Shown one piece after another: positions 24,243 to 34,493 of a stretch of DNA of 64,000 nt. The stretch's first letter is position 1. Each line of letters starts with the position of its first letter. Below the pieces are notes generated by a model. That model was not told the origin of the DNA, made no database searches, and saw only the letters and a list, made by a program, of their open reading frames with translations. The translations under genes and the position numbers were made by a program. The DNA comes from Melampsora larici-populina 98AG31 (lineage: Eukaryota > Basidiomycota > Pucciniomycetes > Pucciniales > Melampsoraceae), in assembly GCF_000204055.1 (NCBI RefSeq), contig NW_006768823.1:241064-305063 (forward strand), read 5' to 3'.

Positions 24243-25257
24243 ATTGTGAACAAACCAGAACTCAGATCAAACTACACATCTTATCGGGACTCCTCGTGGC
24301 CGTTGTATATAATTTCATTGGTATTTTGTTTTTTCATGTATCTTTCATTTTTAAGTAACTCATTGTATCACGTAGTCGAAAAATTGTAATATCATTTTAA
24401 AAGTAGTGTCCTTTGTGCCGTACATCACAAGACCCTGACAATTCACATGGATCTAGCTAAAATGGATCATGCTAGGATTCCAAAAGACAGATTTCATGGC
24501 AGCATATATTTGCAATCCTTGAGATGATGGAGTGCTTGTCAAACCCACCCCCTATTTGTACAGACAGCATGCTCAATGTGAATCCACCATGTTTTCACTC
24601 GAATATAGCTTAGATACTCAGGGTCTAGTGAATCTTTCAATCACTACTCTTTTTGGTAAATTCACTCCTGTGTTTCAAGGCAACTTTTGCCTCACAATGA
24701 GAATCTTTCTTACTACCCTTCCCTTAAAGTTCTTTGCACATCTGTTATTGTAAAAGAACCTAAAGGTTGGTATATGCATGTAGGTGACCAATATGCCCAC
24801 TTACCTATTTTTCCATTGAAGAACCCAAACATTTGAACCATGAGATCAACACACTGTCAATAAGATATCTCAAAACAAATCATTCATTCAATAAACTTAT
24901 TTTTTCTTCCCCCTTTTCATCAATTCTATGTACCTTTTTTCCCTTCAAAATTTGAAAATACATGCAACCAAAAAAATTGACTCATGTCAACATTTCATGT
25001 ATATTGGTATGTGAACAACAAAAACAAAAATAGAGGAAGAGTACAAGAAAAGAACTTGTTTACATACTATTTTAACTTAATTACTAATTCTGGAATTTCC
25101 CCGGAAACCACAACAACAAGACAATTTATATATATGTGTACCTTTGATCTAAAGACTACTACAAAAACTTCATTATCTTTGATCCAATCATCTAATTACA
25201 TGAATCTCTTTTTTCTAAAAAAAGTTGAATCTTAAACACAAAAACCAACCAACATGT
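24243..25257. repeat. Segmental duplication, copy 1 (3' flank of paralog 1)
   Basis: This flank aligns by eye with 36340-37560. Shared landmarks include CTCGTGGCCGTTGTATATAA just after the stop, GTCCTTTGTGCCGTACATCA, CAAACCCACCCCCTA, GAGAATCTTTCTTACT, and CACATCTGTTATTGTAAAA. It has many small indels. It shows that the duplication extended well beyond the coding region. Confidence 0.75.
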
Positions 25258-26170
25258 ATATATAACATATAATCTTGATTAAACCCTTACTTCCATTAAA
25301 ATATTGTGCACATTTCTCATTTTGGTATTATGATTTTTTACTCATCATTTTATTGCATTATATTTCATGAGTCTCATGAAAATCCAGTGCTACTTTAAAC
25401 ATAAGAACATGTGTCATGTAGCTCAAGATTTAAAAAAATCCATTATAGAGAGAAATGTGTTTAGTCTCTTCTTTGTCAAGGAGGGATGAATTTGGATGGA
25501 CAAGTAATAAAGTTGTTTTCCTTTCTTACTCATCTCTTGACAAAAATTCTCATTGTACCACAATCCTTGTACCCAATCATTTGTCATACTGGGGTCCCTT
25601 TTGTTGGTTTCCTTTTCATCCCCAATTTTTGTGCAACTCTACAGGTTTCATTGTGCCTTTGGGCATGTGTAACATTCCATTAAAATCTCACAACCATTTC
25701 ACTGCTTGGTGTTATGATTTTGTTTATTCATTATTTCATTGCATTGCAATTTACAAGTTTCATAAAAAGCCATAACTAGTATAAACATAAAACCATGTAT
25801 CATTTAGCTCAAGATGTTATTGAGTTACATGACATGTGTTTGGGGGGCAGAGGCTGCTGGTCTGCTGTCAAAGGTAGGCTCTCTGCTACGATTACTTGGG
25901 ACATATTGTCCAGAGCTTGCGGAAATCCTTCCTTGGTGGGGACTTGAATGATACTGAAACCCCCAGGCAATCATATTTATTGCAATTTATAAGTAACTCA
26001 TGATGTATTCCTCAATTATATCTCAATGACCTGACCAGATACAGAATCTAGATCTTCTAGTACTAGCTTCCACTCCTTGATCTGCATTTCCCAAGCTGCT
26101 TTTATTGGCCAGGTTTTAGAACTTGGGGGTTCATTTTCTCTAGGAAAGATGTGATATATTAAAAGACTTG
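25258..26170. other. Degenerate repetitive DNA, no gene
   Basis: Transposon-island DNA. The stretch 25558-25685 is related to 32200-32225 and 32610-32690. Both hold a GTACCCAATCA block and CATCCCCAATTTTTGTG followed by AACTCTACAGG, so they are two decayed copies of one repeat. Another short segment pair (25360-25420 and 25735-25830) shares CATGA/TTTAGCTCAAGAT wording. Nothing coding was seen. Confidence 0.5.
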
Positions 26171-26928
26171 TCAAAAACTGAATGATTTACATTCAACATC
26201 TGATACAAAACTAATTAGAAAAATTCCAAGTTGCCAGGATGCACTGGCCCAAATTGTGATTGAGGGCTGTGATTGAAGATGTGTCCACTGATTGATCATC
26301 AGCCTTTTCAACACATCTAATAAATCTGATTTCATGCTGATCAACAGAAAGGCAGACTTTGTTGAAGCTGAACCAACAAAGTTCACAAGCTGTCTGGAGA
26401 CAATGAGTGACACCTTCCTTTTTCCTCCAAGATGCAAAGAAATTTACAAGCTTTTTGTTGTGAGAAGTGACATCCTTCATACTTGAGTGGTTGAGAAAGT
26501 CTTTAGCAATAATATTGAACACATGTAAGACACACAATAATCCAGAAACTTGATTATACTCCTATTGCACAAGCCTCTATATCAAATGAGTAGGACATCA
26601 GGTTTCATCATATCAAACAAACAAACAAAAGCAATGGACTTACATGGAACTTGCCCATAGTTGAGGAAGAGGCTGTGACAACAGCATTGATGTTATCCCA
26701 CCAGGGCACCAAACCTTCAAGAGATCTATTCAAGGCTTCCAAAAACGTTGCCGATGTATGTCTCTTCTCATGAAGATCCAACTGATCAACATAGTGTTTG
26801 ATCTCATTTCCACATAGAACCAGAACAGCATAAAGACTGTTTCTCTCTACATCAGTCCACCCATCTAAAGAGATGGTCAGGATTTTTTTTCTCAAGTTCA
26901 TTACACAAGTCAAGTACACAATTTGCAT
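26171..26928 (-). pseudogene. hAT-type transposase relic, middle and C-terminal part
   Basis: On the minus strand one frame from 26928 reads LTISLDGWTDVERNSLYAVL, then DQLDLHEKRHTSATFLEAL and VVTASSSTMGKFHV. A second frame from about 26537 reads CVLHVFNIIAKDFLNHSSM. These are in the order of the DUF659/hAT transposase core (Ac/BED-hAT superfamily). The two parts are in different frames with a non-coding gap between, and no complete RNase-H-like catalytic domain remains, so the copy is dead. The N-terminal part appears about 4.5 kb away at 31477-31803. Confidence 0.65.
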
Positions 26929-27032
26929 GTAAATTGGGAAGTATTCTATCCATCATTATGGAACCTGAATTGTGATAGAAATGTCTTCAGCCCTGAGTAC
27001 ATATACATGTACCCAAAAATAACTTGTAACAT

Positions 27033-27257
27033 TAAGGGTACTCAAAGCAAGTATGTGGCGCTACATATGTGGCACCACATACTTCCAAATTTTGTTTTTG
27101 ACAGGCAAAATGACCTACGCTGACATTAAAATTTGCCAAATATAATTCAACATGTCCTTTTCTCCAACTCGTTATGGTAATTTCCGTATCAAAAATGAAA
27201 TTTGAAAAGTATGTGATGCCAGATATGTGGCGCCACATAGTACTTTGAGTACCCTTA
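27033..27257. mobile_element. Foldback MITE with ~85-bp imperfect inverted repeats
   Basis: TAAGGGTACTCAAAG (27033-27047) pairs with CTTTGAGTACCCTTA (27243-27257). The match continues inward with small gaps for about 85 bases per side, so most of the 225-bp element can fold on itself. The outer TA on each end is consistent with a TA target duplication. Internal ATGTGGCGCCACAT-type palindromes add secondary structure. No coding capacity. Confidence 0.72.
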
Positions 27258-28393
27258 TTAAATATATTATATATAAAACTCATTACATATATATACAGCC
27301 TAAGAACAGTATGTAACATGTAATAAAATGTACCAAAACTCAGGTGGTGGGCACAGCACATTTGGTGTGTCAAAAGGCGTGCCAGACTTGGATAATCTGA
27401 AGGATAGAAGGTCTTCTTGGACCTAATCTTGGGCTGGAGGGAGCCCATTACATTGTAATTTTGGTCTGTTTAAATTTCAAGCCAGAAAAGCACTACATAT
27501 GAGCCCCACTTAGAATATTTCTGCTATCAATTGCACATCTGAGTTGCAAGACCTGTAAAATAGTTCTTGAGCAAAACAATCTCTGATTTTTATCTTGAAA
27601 GTGTGGTCATCCTGACTTGAAACCGCTTTTCTCACATCCCCATTTGTGTTTGAGCTCCATCACAGCCTTGATTGCTGTTTCTGAGAAGATTTTTTCATGT
27701 TTATAATGTTTTTTTTTGTTTCAAAGGTGCACCCACACGCCTCCCACTGCCAGCATTAAAGAGATTCCCAGATGGGAATATGGGTCCTAGGGACCAGATT
27801 CCCCTCCTGCTACTGTTACACAGCTCCATGAATATTGCATGAGTAGCCATTGTGATATATGTAGTCAATCTTTTGAAATGCATGTCTCAATCTGAACAAA
27901 GTTACATAAATTATTACATGTGATTTGCATATCTAAATGAGCAGATAACTGAGTGTACCTGTATGTAGCTGATAGCTCAGGATTTACTCAGATGTTTTCA
28001 GATATGTAGCATAGGTTTTACGGCTCAGATGTGGAGTGCAAGATGATTTGATGACCCAATATACTCTCAATCATGTTTCTAGCCTAGGTCATATTCTCAC
28101 CAAGGAACGTACTTAATGCTGGCAGTGTCCTTCTATTTGGGTGTGTCCCAGACAACGGATTCTGTGCCCGGGCACGCCCCTCTCTTTCAAACCCACACCC
28201 ACCACCTGAACCAAAACACTTATTACATACAAATGTACACTTAAAACAACATGTAATATGTAATGAAACATGAATTACACCTCATAACTCAGTGTCAAGA
28301 GTGAAACTGTTTATATTACATATTATAAATAACATGTGAAAGAGTTCAATGCAGAAATTTATCAACACAACTAGAGCTTATAAAAGCAGAACA
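27258..28393. other. Non-coding transposon-island DNA
   Basis: No recognisable gene. Contains a C-rich patch around 28120-28205 and AT-rich TATATAT tracts near 27265-27300. Probably decayed mobile-element sequence. Confidence 0.4.
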
Positions 28394-28551
28394 ACCTGGA
28401 CAGACAGTTGTATGAGTGTAAGCTCTAAATGAACTCAAAGAAGTAGACTTGACAGGAAAGGATCACATCCTTACCTGGACAGACAGGTGTATGAGTGTAA
28501 GCTCTAAATGAACTCAAAGAAGTAGACTTGACGGAAAAGGATCACGTCCTT
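28394..28551. repeat. Two tandem copies of a 79-bp repeat
   Basis: 28394-28472 and 28473-28551 are near identical (five or so differences) and begin ACCTGGACAGACAG. Read on the minus strand, the block starts and ends with the same landmarks (GTCTGCAGGTAAGG and CTGTCTGTCCAGGT) as the direct repeats at 30966-31290. The two sites therefore appear to be inverted relatives of one element. Confidence 0.75.
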
Positions 28552-29059
28552 ACCTGCAGACAAGCAGGAGTAAAGTAGAGGAGAGATTACAACAACGAGT
28601 GAGCTTTGTCCAGGCTAATAGTGACAGCCAAAGTGAAAAAGAGAGAAAAGAAAAAGGCTTACTCTGAGTTATTCTTGTTCCTAACGGTGAGGAACAAACC
28701 CAGAGTGGGAGAGAAGCCTGGTATATAAGTCTGAGCAAAAAGAAAAATGAAACACATAACTCGGACTTGACAACACATTCTGAACCAATAGGGAACAGTT
28801 TAGGGAGAACAGGAAACAGTGATGCGCAATCCCAAAAGAGAAATAACTAAATGAAAGCCTCCTTCCCAGTCCGTACTAGTTGATGTGAATAGTTGATGAG
28901 TTCTAACACAGCCATCCTAAATCATACCAATCCATCTTTCTTCTTGAAACCTTTCCATTATCCTTCTACATACCCTTCACACTTAACACACATTGTGATG
29001 TACTTGACGCAAACAATCCTTTGTACCTCAACAACATGTGTATGTAATTACATATCACT
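28552..29059. other. Inverted partner sequence of the 29930-31170 region
   Basis: The reverse complement of about 28660-28720 reads CTCTCCCACTCTGGGTTTG, then CCTCACCGTTAGGAAC. This matches the + strand at 29936-29985 and, in part, at 31150-31170 (CCGTTAGGAACGAGATTACT). The island therefore contains inverted copies of the same source element. No gene was seen. Confidence 0.5.
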
Positions 29060-29710
29060 AGTGATAATGACACCTGTTAATGATCAACCCTGAACCAAAG
29101 TAGTGATAGAGGCAAATATTACTACAGTTAGGTTTAGAGAGCAGAGTATATAAACCCCTCCTCTATCAGCCTTCAGAGATTTTCCCCCAAGATTTTACTA
29201 CACCATACTTTTAAAGAGCCACTTTAAAGATATACTGAAGTATATAATCAACAGTCTTGTAATAATAAGACTAGTGATTCACTTCTTTACTTTAAAGTGT
29301 TTCCTGACTAGAAGTAGTATCCCTTCCTTCTGGATCCTCTACTTCCCCCAAGTAGATCTATCAAAGTTGATAACTTTAAGAAGAACCCCAGGCTAGTGAC
29401 CTTAAGAAGAACTCAGGTTGGTGACCGTAAGAATAACCTCAAGTTAGTGATTTAAGAATAACCAGAGTAGTGACCTCTACATCACTCTTCACGTTGCTAC
29501 AGTAGAAGGTTGAAGGGAAGTCTTGGATCCAGCTTCCATCTAATCATTATATGTAATAATTATAACTTAAATCTCCTTTTTAGGAATCATCTAGCTGTAG
29601 TCTACCTGGATTTATCCCAGTAGACTGCTAGTTCTTTCTTTTTTTCTTTCTCTCTGTTATTTCTGTTATGGTAAAAGAGTGAGTTAGGGTCAAGTACATC
29701 ACAAGCAAGA
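29060..29710 (+). mobile_element. LTR-like segment (possible solo LTR)
   Basis: The segment has a good TATA-like box (AGTATATAAAC at 29145-29155), a downstream CT/AT-rich leader and short internal repeats, and no open frame. This resembles a retrotransposon LTR. Exact ends, a target duplication and a primer-binding site were not identified, so this is only a tentative call. Confidence 0.3.
29378..29477. repeat. Four diverged ~25-bp tandem units
   Basis: Units start at 29378, 29404, 29429 and 29454. Each has the pattern AAGAAnAAC, then a GTTAGTGACC-like tail, for example AAGAATAACC...AGTAGTGACC. They lie within the LTR-like segment, where such repeats often sit, but no function is implied. 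Confidence 0.75.
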
Positions 29711-29991
29711 AGGAGCAGCAAGAGGAGTGGGCAGGTTAGTACAAGGGTTTCGAGGAGAAGAGGTAGCCAGGAGAGTATTCACCAAATCAGGATAAGGAGT
29801 GTTGGGTTTATGCCGCATTGGGATTGGGTGTTACAAGTTGTTCTTACATTCCACACACATGCTTCCCTTTTTGGTCTAGTTCTCACATTGTCTGAATTTT
29901 TTCTCTGTGTTCGAACCAATTGTTTTTCTTATATACTCCCACTCTCTCGCGCTCTGAGTTTGTTCCTCACCGTTAGGAACGAGATTACTCA

Positions 29992-30882
29992 CACCGCGGG
30001 AATCAATAGGTCCGAGACCCGATTGAAGAAAGTTGCGGTGACAGAGTCCGCAACTTTCTCCAATCGCGGATCTCGTTCGCATTACGTCCGCATTACGTTT
30101 GCTGACCACCCTTGAGTAAAACTCAGAAAAGGATTTTTATCCACAGAAGGAGAACTGGACTCGCCTCCCCTCACCACTTCGCTTGCTACTCACCGGACTC
30201 TCCACGCACAACCTCAACTTTCACATCTCCAATACCTCAAGTGCAACATCAAGTTTCATCTGGATTTCTACCTTGCTCAATTTCAGGCCTTTGGCAACCA
30301 CTTCCACTTCAATCCATCAATGTCACTATTTACTAATACTACTGTAGTCAATTGATGTTGTTTATCACATTCCTTTCACATTCGTTGGCTTTTTTATACT
30401 TTTAATTTAATCATTGTTGACTTTATCATAGTGGATTATAGACGTTAGATGAGCCAATGATAACAGGAGACAAACCAATTACCAATCCTATGAATAAAAC
30501 ACAAGTTGAACAGCTCATTGGTAACCTCCACTTTATGAATTATTTTGAACTTGGGGAGATAAACCCTTGATTCACCTATGTGATGATTCCAGAAGTGGAA
30601 AAATCACTGTGAGATCGATCGATGGCTACACAAAGTGTGTGTGGTGAAAAATTGACTATGTGAACGATCAACCCTGCTCCAAACACTACGCGCACGAGAA
30701 CGTTTATGAATATGTACAGGATGAATTTTTCCAAGGGACACTGATGAAACTTAAACAGGAGAGGGAGGTCTGCAAACGTAATGCGAACGTAATGCGAACG
30801 AGATCCGCAATTGGAGAAAGTTGCGGACCCTGTCACCGCAACTTTCTTCAATCGGGTCTCGGACCTATTGATTCCCGCGGTG
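29992..30882. mobile_element. 891-bp element with ~120-bp inverted repeats and 3-bp flanking repeat TCA
   Basis: The left arm begins CACCGCGGGAATCAATAGG (29992), and the right arm ends with its reverse complement at 30882. The arms match almost throughout about 120 bp (29992-30111 and 30763-30882). TCA flanks both sides (29989-29991 and 30883-30885). Ends beginning CAC with a 3-bp duplication recall CACTA elements, though the usual CACTA is not present. Each arm contains a hairpin built from AAAGTTGCGG and CCGCAACTTT. No transposase, so it is non-autonomous. Confidence 0.75.
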
Positions 30883-30965
30883 TCAGAGTACGTTTTTCTT
30901 TTTGCTTCTTTGTTTCTCAGTCCTGTCTATCACTACTATCACCTTACTCACTCTCTCGTCGATAG

Positions 30966-31290
30966 TCTTTTCCGTTGTTTAACCTGCGTGTCTGCAGGTA
31001 AGGGCGTCGAACCTCTCCGCCTTCTTTTCATCTCCAGTCGTCTGAGCATATTGAGCTCACGACACAACCTGTCTGTCCAGGTGATTTAGCTATTTCTCTT
31101 ATGTGTTTCTCTCATTTATGTGTTTCTCTGCTAGTCGTGAATATATACACCGTTAGGAACGAGATTACTCAGATCTTTTCCGTTGTTTAACCTGCGTGTC
31201 TGCAGGTAAGGGTGTCGAACCTCTCCGCCTTCTTTTCATCTCCAGTCGTCTGAGCATATTGAGCTCACGACACAACCTGTCTGTCCAGGT
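30966..31290. repeat. Two 117-bp direct repeats
   Basis: 30966-31082 and 31174-31290 differ at about one position (GGGCGTC versus GGGTGTC). Both run from TCTTTTCCGTTGTTTAACC to CTGTCTGTCCAGGT. Between them is a ~91-bp spacer containing CCGTTAGGAACGAGATTACT, which also occurs to the left of the inverted-repeat element at 29970-29990. Near identity implies a recent duplication. Confidence 0.85.
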
Positions 31291-31476
31291 TTTACATTTG
31301 CTCATACGCACAGGTGTTACGACCTGCCTTGAGTTATTTCAATTTCAGATTGTAACTACTACATATTTGAAATAAAAGAATAAAATTTAACACCAAAACC
31401 TTACCCTCTGCCCAATTAGTGAGCCTTGAGTACTCCCAAAGAGTACCCTACCCTCACAAAGGTGCTCTTGATAAAA

Positions 31477-31803
31477 TCAAAAGGCGGGGTTGTGGAGGAT
31501 ATTGAAAGGTATGTGTCCCCTGATCATTGCTTCCCATAGTATCTGGTAAAGCACATCCATTTTGTCTTGCTTGGTTTGTGAGCAATGGTGAAGCGTCTCA
31601 TCACAACAAAAATGGAGGACAATTTCTGGATTTTTAGTCAAAGAGATGGCAGAAGAAGGCACTGTTGAGCTTGAGATAGGTGTTTCAGCAGAACTGGATA
31701 TTTCTTTTGCCATGAGTTGAATGTATCCCAATCTCATCTTGCCTGTTATAGATCTGCAGCTGTGTTTCCTGTACTTCTGAAGTCCACTTGGCTTTCCATC
31801 CAT
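31477..31803 (-). pseudogene. hAT-type transposase relic, N-terminal part
   Basis: A 108-aa minus-strand frame ends with ILWEAMIRGHIPFNILHNPAF. This resembles the segment just upstream of the catalytic core in hAT-like proteins (AxxRGxIPFxxxENPxF). It then stops where the protein should continue. The next recognisable transposase part is at 26928, so about 4.5 kb of other repeats separates them. Confidence 0.5.
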
Positions 31804-32773
31804 GACTAACTTGTAGTGAGTGCACTGTGCAAGTCAGCAACTCTTTTTCAGATCATGTGTTCCAGACATCAAGAATCTAGTCCAGAAGAGTGAACACAAG
31901 TCAGCAGGTGAGCCCCATTCATTGAAGTTGCTTGATGATTGAGAGGACATGGATTTTTAATTATCTTTGGGCATTCAGGCTGATGGTTTGTTGTGGGATT
32001 ATTGAAGACTCCAATACTCCTCCACCTGCAGAATAACTGGTATACAGGTGTGCCCCTACCAAATTTGAACTTTTGCTAGGCGTGACTTTTCACAATTTTT
32101 GGGCCGTACCCATGTCATTATACCCCAGGGCTAAGGCCTAATCTAATCCGGCCTTGCCCGGCCCCAAAGTCCCAGGGCAGGTCATGGCGCTAATTGTACC
32201 ACAATCCCAGTACCCAATCAATTGGCTTACCAAGGTTAACGGTGGCCCTCACCCCAACTTTTGTTGGACCATGCTGAGCCCAAACTGCCTAAAAAGACCT
32301 TTAGCGCAACAGCGCTTTGCATTCCTATTGGGCAGGGCTGGCCCAATAGCACAAGGCTATAAACTGATTTGGAGGCACATTTTGCACATTTTTTGTGTCC
32401 GATGAAAGAAAAAAACAAAGTTAAAGGTTTTATTGCAATCATACAAAGGAAAAATTGACAATAACAACAAACTTACAAGGAAAATGTGAGGTTATCACAA
32501 TATTTAGAGGACACCGGGCAGCCTGAAGCCCGCTTGAGCTTTCCGCAGGCTTCCTTCGCGCCGGGCCGGGCTCCACCCCCAACCGGGGTCCCTCGCGTCG
32601 GGTTTCTGTTCATCCCCAATTTTTGTGGAACTCTACAGGTGCCGTTGCGCCTCTGAGCACCACCCAATCCCACACTTTGCATTACAAAACCTTAACTCAT
32701 CCCGAAAAACCATTATGTTCTTCTTTTTTCCTTCTTTTTTAACAGCCAAATAAAGAATAATTGTACCAATGAC
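31804..32773. other. Non-coding repeat-rich DNA
   Basis: Includes a locally GC-rich section (about 32110-32690) holding the second copy of the repeat related to 25558-25685. No gene was recognised. Confidence 0.45.
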
Positions 32774-32775
32774 TA

Positions 32776-33272
32776 CAGTGGGATTCCTTTTTAAGCATTG
32801 CCTTTACAAGCATATTTTTTGATAAGCATCAAAAATGATGTAACCATTTTTGGTGGGCAGTAAATTTGGATTTATAAGCATTTTAAGCATATGCTTCAGG
32901 TTTTGACTGATATGCTTGCATAATTTCATGTGAAGCATGAAAAAAGAAGCATAACATGATTTTTTCACGTGTTTATGCTTCTATGTGATGCAAGAAAGGA
33001 GAAGAAAGGTAGGTGAAGTGGAGTAAATTAGGCTGCATTGAGTAGAAAAGCCAAGATCAATTGAAAAACTGTCTGTCAATTTTTGCTTCTAGGTTTCTGT
33101 AGTACATATTTTTCAATAGTTGCAAGTGCCAAGCATGTCATTCAAGCATAGCATAATTTTGAGCATTTTTTATGCTCCTATAGGCTATTAGGTCTGTTCC
33201 AATAAGAAGCATTTTTTATATTAGCATGGGATTTGGTGCAACCATCACCATGCTTATAAAGGAATCTCACTG
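32776..33272. mobile_element. 497-bp MITE flanked by TA
   Basis: The left end CAGTGGGATTCCTTTTTAAG (32776) is matched by the reverse complement of 33251-33272 with two mismatches. TA is present on both sides (32774-32775 and 33273-33274). The interior is full of AAGCAT/ATGCTT words and has no open frame. The right end lies about 10 bases from the broken end of the GRF pseudogene. Confidence 0.8.
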
Positions 33273-33284
33273 TAGTTGTAGTAA

Positions 33285-33478
33285 AAATGCTAACTCTTCT
33301 TTGACTCGTCCCTTTTGAATGACTTTCATCTGTTTCAGAATGATGAACATCAAATAAATTTGGAGGATTAGGAAAAGATAAATTAAGATAATTAGATCTA
33401 GTTTTATTAATATAACTAGCTGGGATTTGAGGTTCTTTGTCTTCTTCACAAACTGGATTTGAATTTGATCTACGAGTC
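33285..33478 (-). pseudogene. Truncated 3' copy of the GRF zinc-finger gene
   Basis: On the minus strand about 64 codons align with the C-terminal region of the gene at 37662-39460. Shared strings include KEPQIP, RSNYL/KSNYL, PNPP-LFD and SHSKG, ending RRVSI-TT. The frame is open across the aligned part. Upstream an in-frame stop (TAG) replaces the rest of the gene, and the last ~11 residues of the parent are lost next to the MITE. It is a dead fragment left by the block duplication. Confidence 0.82.
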
Positions 33479-34493
33479 TAGTTGTGGGTATTGAGTGTTC
33501 AAGTTTCCTCCTTGGAGAGCAGAAAACAGGAGACATTTTGGTAATCCAAAGATGGAGAGTCACGGGGGTTACCAACACTGACGCTCTTGTGGTAACATCG
33601 ACGCCGTCGGGATTCGAAGAGTATTGCAAAATTGATACCACAATCTTGCTGACAAGTCTTGCAGTGCACTGTGCTATACCTGGTTATTGAAGTTTATTTC
33701 TGGCCCATGATTCAATTTGAGCATCTCTGAAATGATGATCAATCACGCGGCTGTATGGGAAGACAAACACAAGCCGCTTTCACTCGGCATGCAAGGTCAT
33801 AGCTAATAGACGGTGGATTCTGATAATGAGCGGCGCGAATATTTCAATAAAGAAAGAAAATGCGAATAAAAGATAGCCCTCATCAACGCATTTTCATACG
33901 GAAATATTCAGAATAGATCAAAAGGTACAAAACATATCACAACATGATCTCTCCTTGCAGCCAGAATTTCGGTACCTTTTGTCCGAGAAAGTTCATTTTG
34001 TCCCAAATGGTGGATTATGGTATCAACTGGTTAGGTCAATGAAACATTGAAAGTAGCCATTGTCGGAGATGGCCATGGATTGGCCGTAAGCCGTGATGGC
34101 AGGGTCTTGACTATGGGGGAAAGGCTGAGCATGTCATCATGCGAACAGAGAAAATCCAGTGCTAGCAGGGCGTTGTCTATGCGGGGGCCATGCTGTTCGT
34201 TTGTAGCATTATTGTGAGGTTTGTCGGGGGCGCCGCGGATATGAAGTGGCACTTGGAGCAGAGATGGAACCGGTTGTCTGAAGATATAGATATACAACAT
34301 CCCATCTTAATTGTTTCTACTGCTTTCAAAATCACTTCATTCGCTACCCCCCTTCAGAAACGCAAACTAAAGCCCGATAATTTGATTGGTCACGTTGCTG
34401 AAAAGCTTTGTGACTTCAAGCGAAATATCAAAATCTAATCAATAAGTATATCAAAGAAATTCGACAGACAAATTCTATACCAAGCTTCTCAAA
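33479..34493. other. Upstream region of fucosyltransferase-like paralog 2
   Basis: No gene was recognised. 33479-33560 resembles 42154-42235 upstream of paralog 3 (GTTGTGGGTnTTGA, CTTGGAGAG, then ATCCAAAGATG). The final ~200 bases share blocks with the region before paralog 1, including CTAATCAATAA at about 34435-34445. Confidence 0.5.

Noticed and set aside
31426..31450. GAGTACTC and GAGTACCC words resembling the termini of the 27033 MITE
   Set aside because: Only partial matches in the wrong spacing and no second terminus. Too weak to call a solo end.
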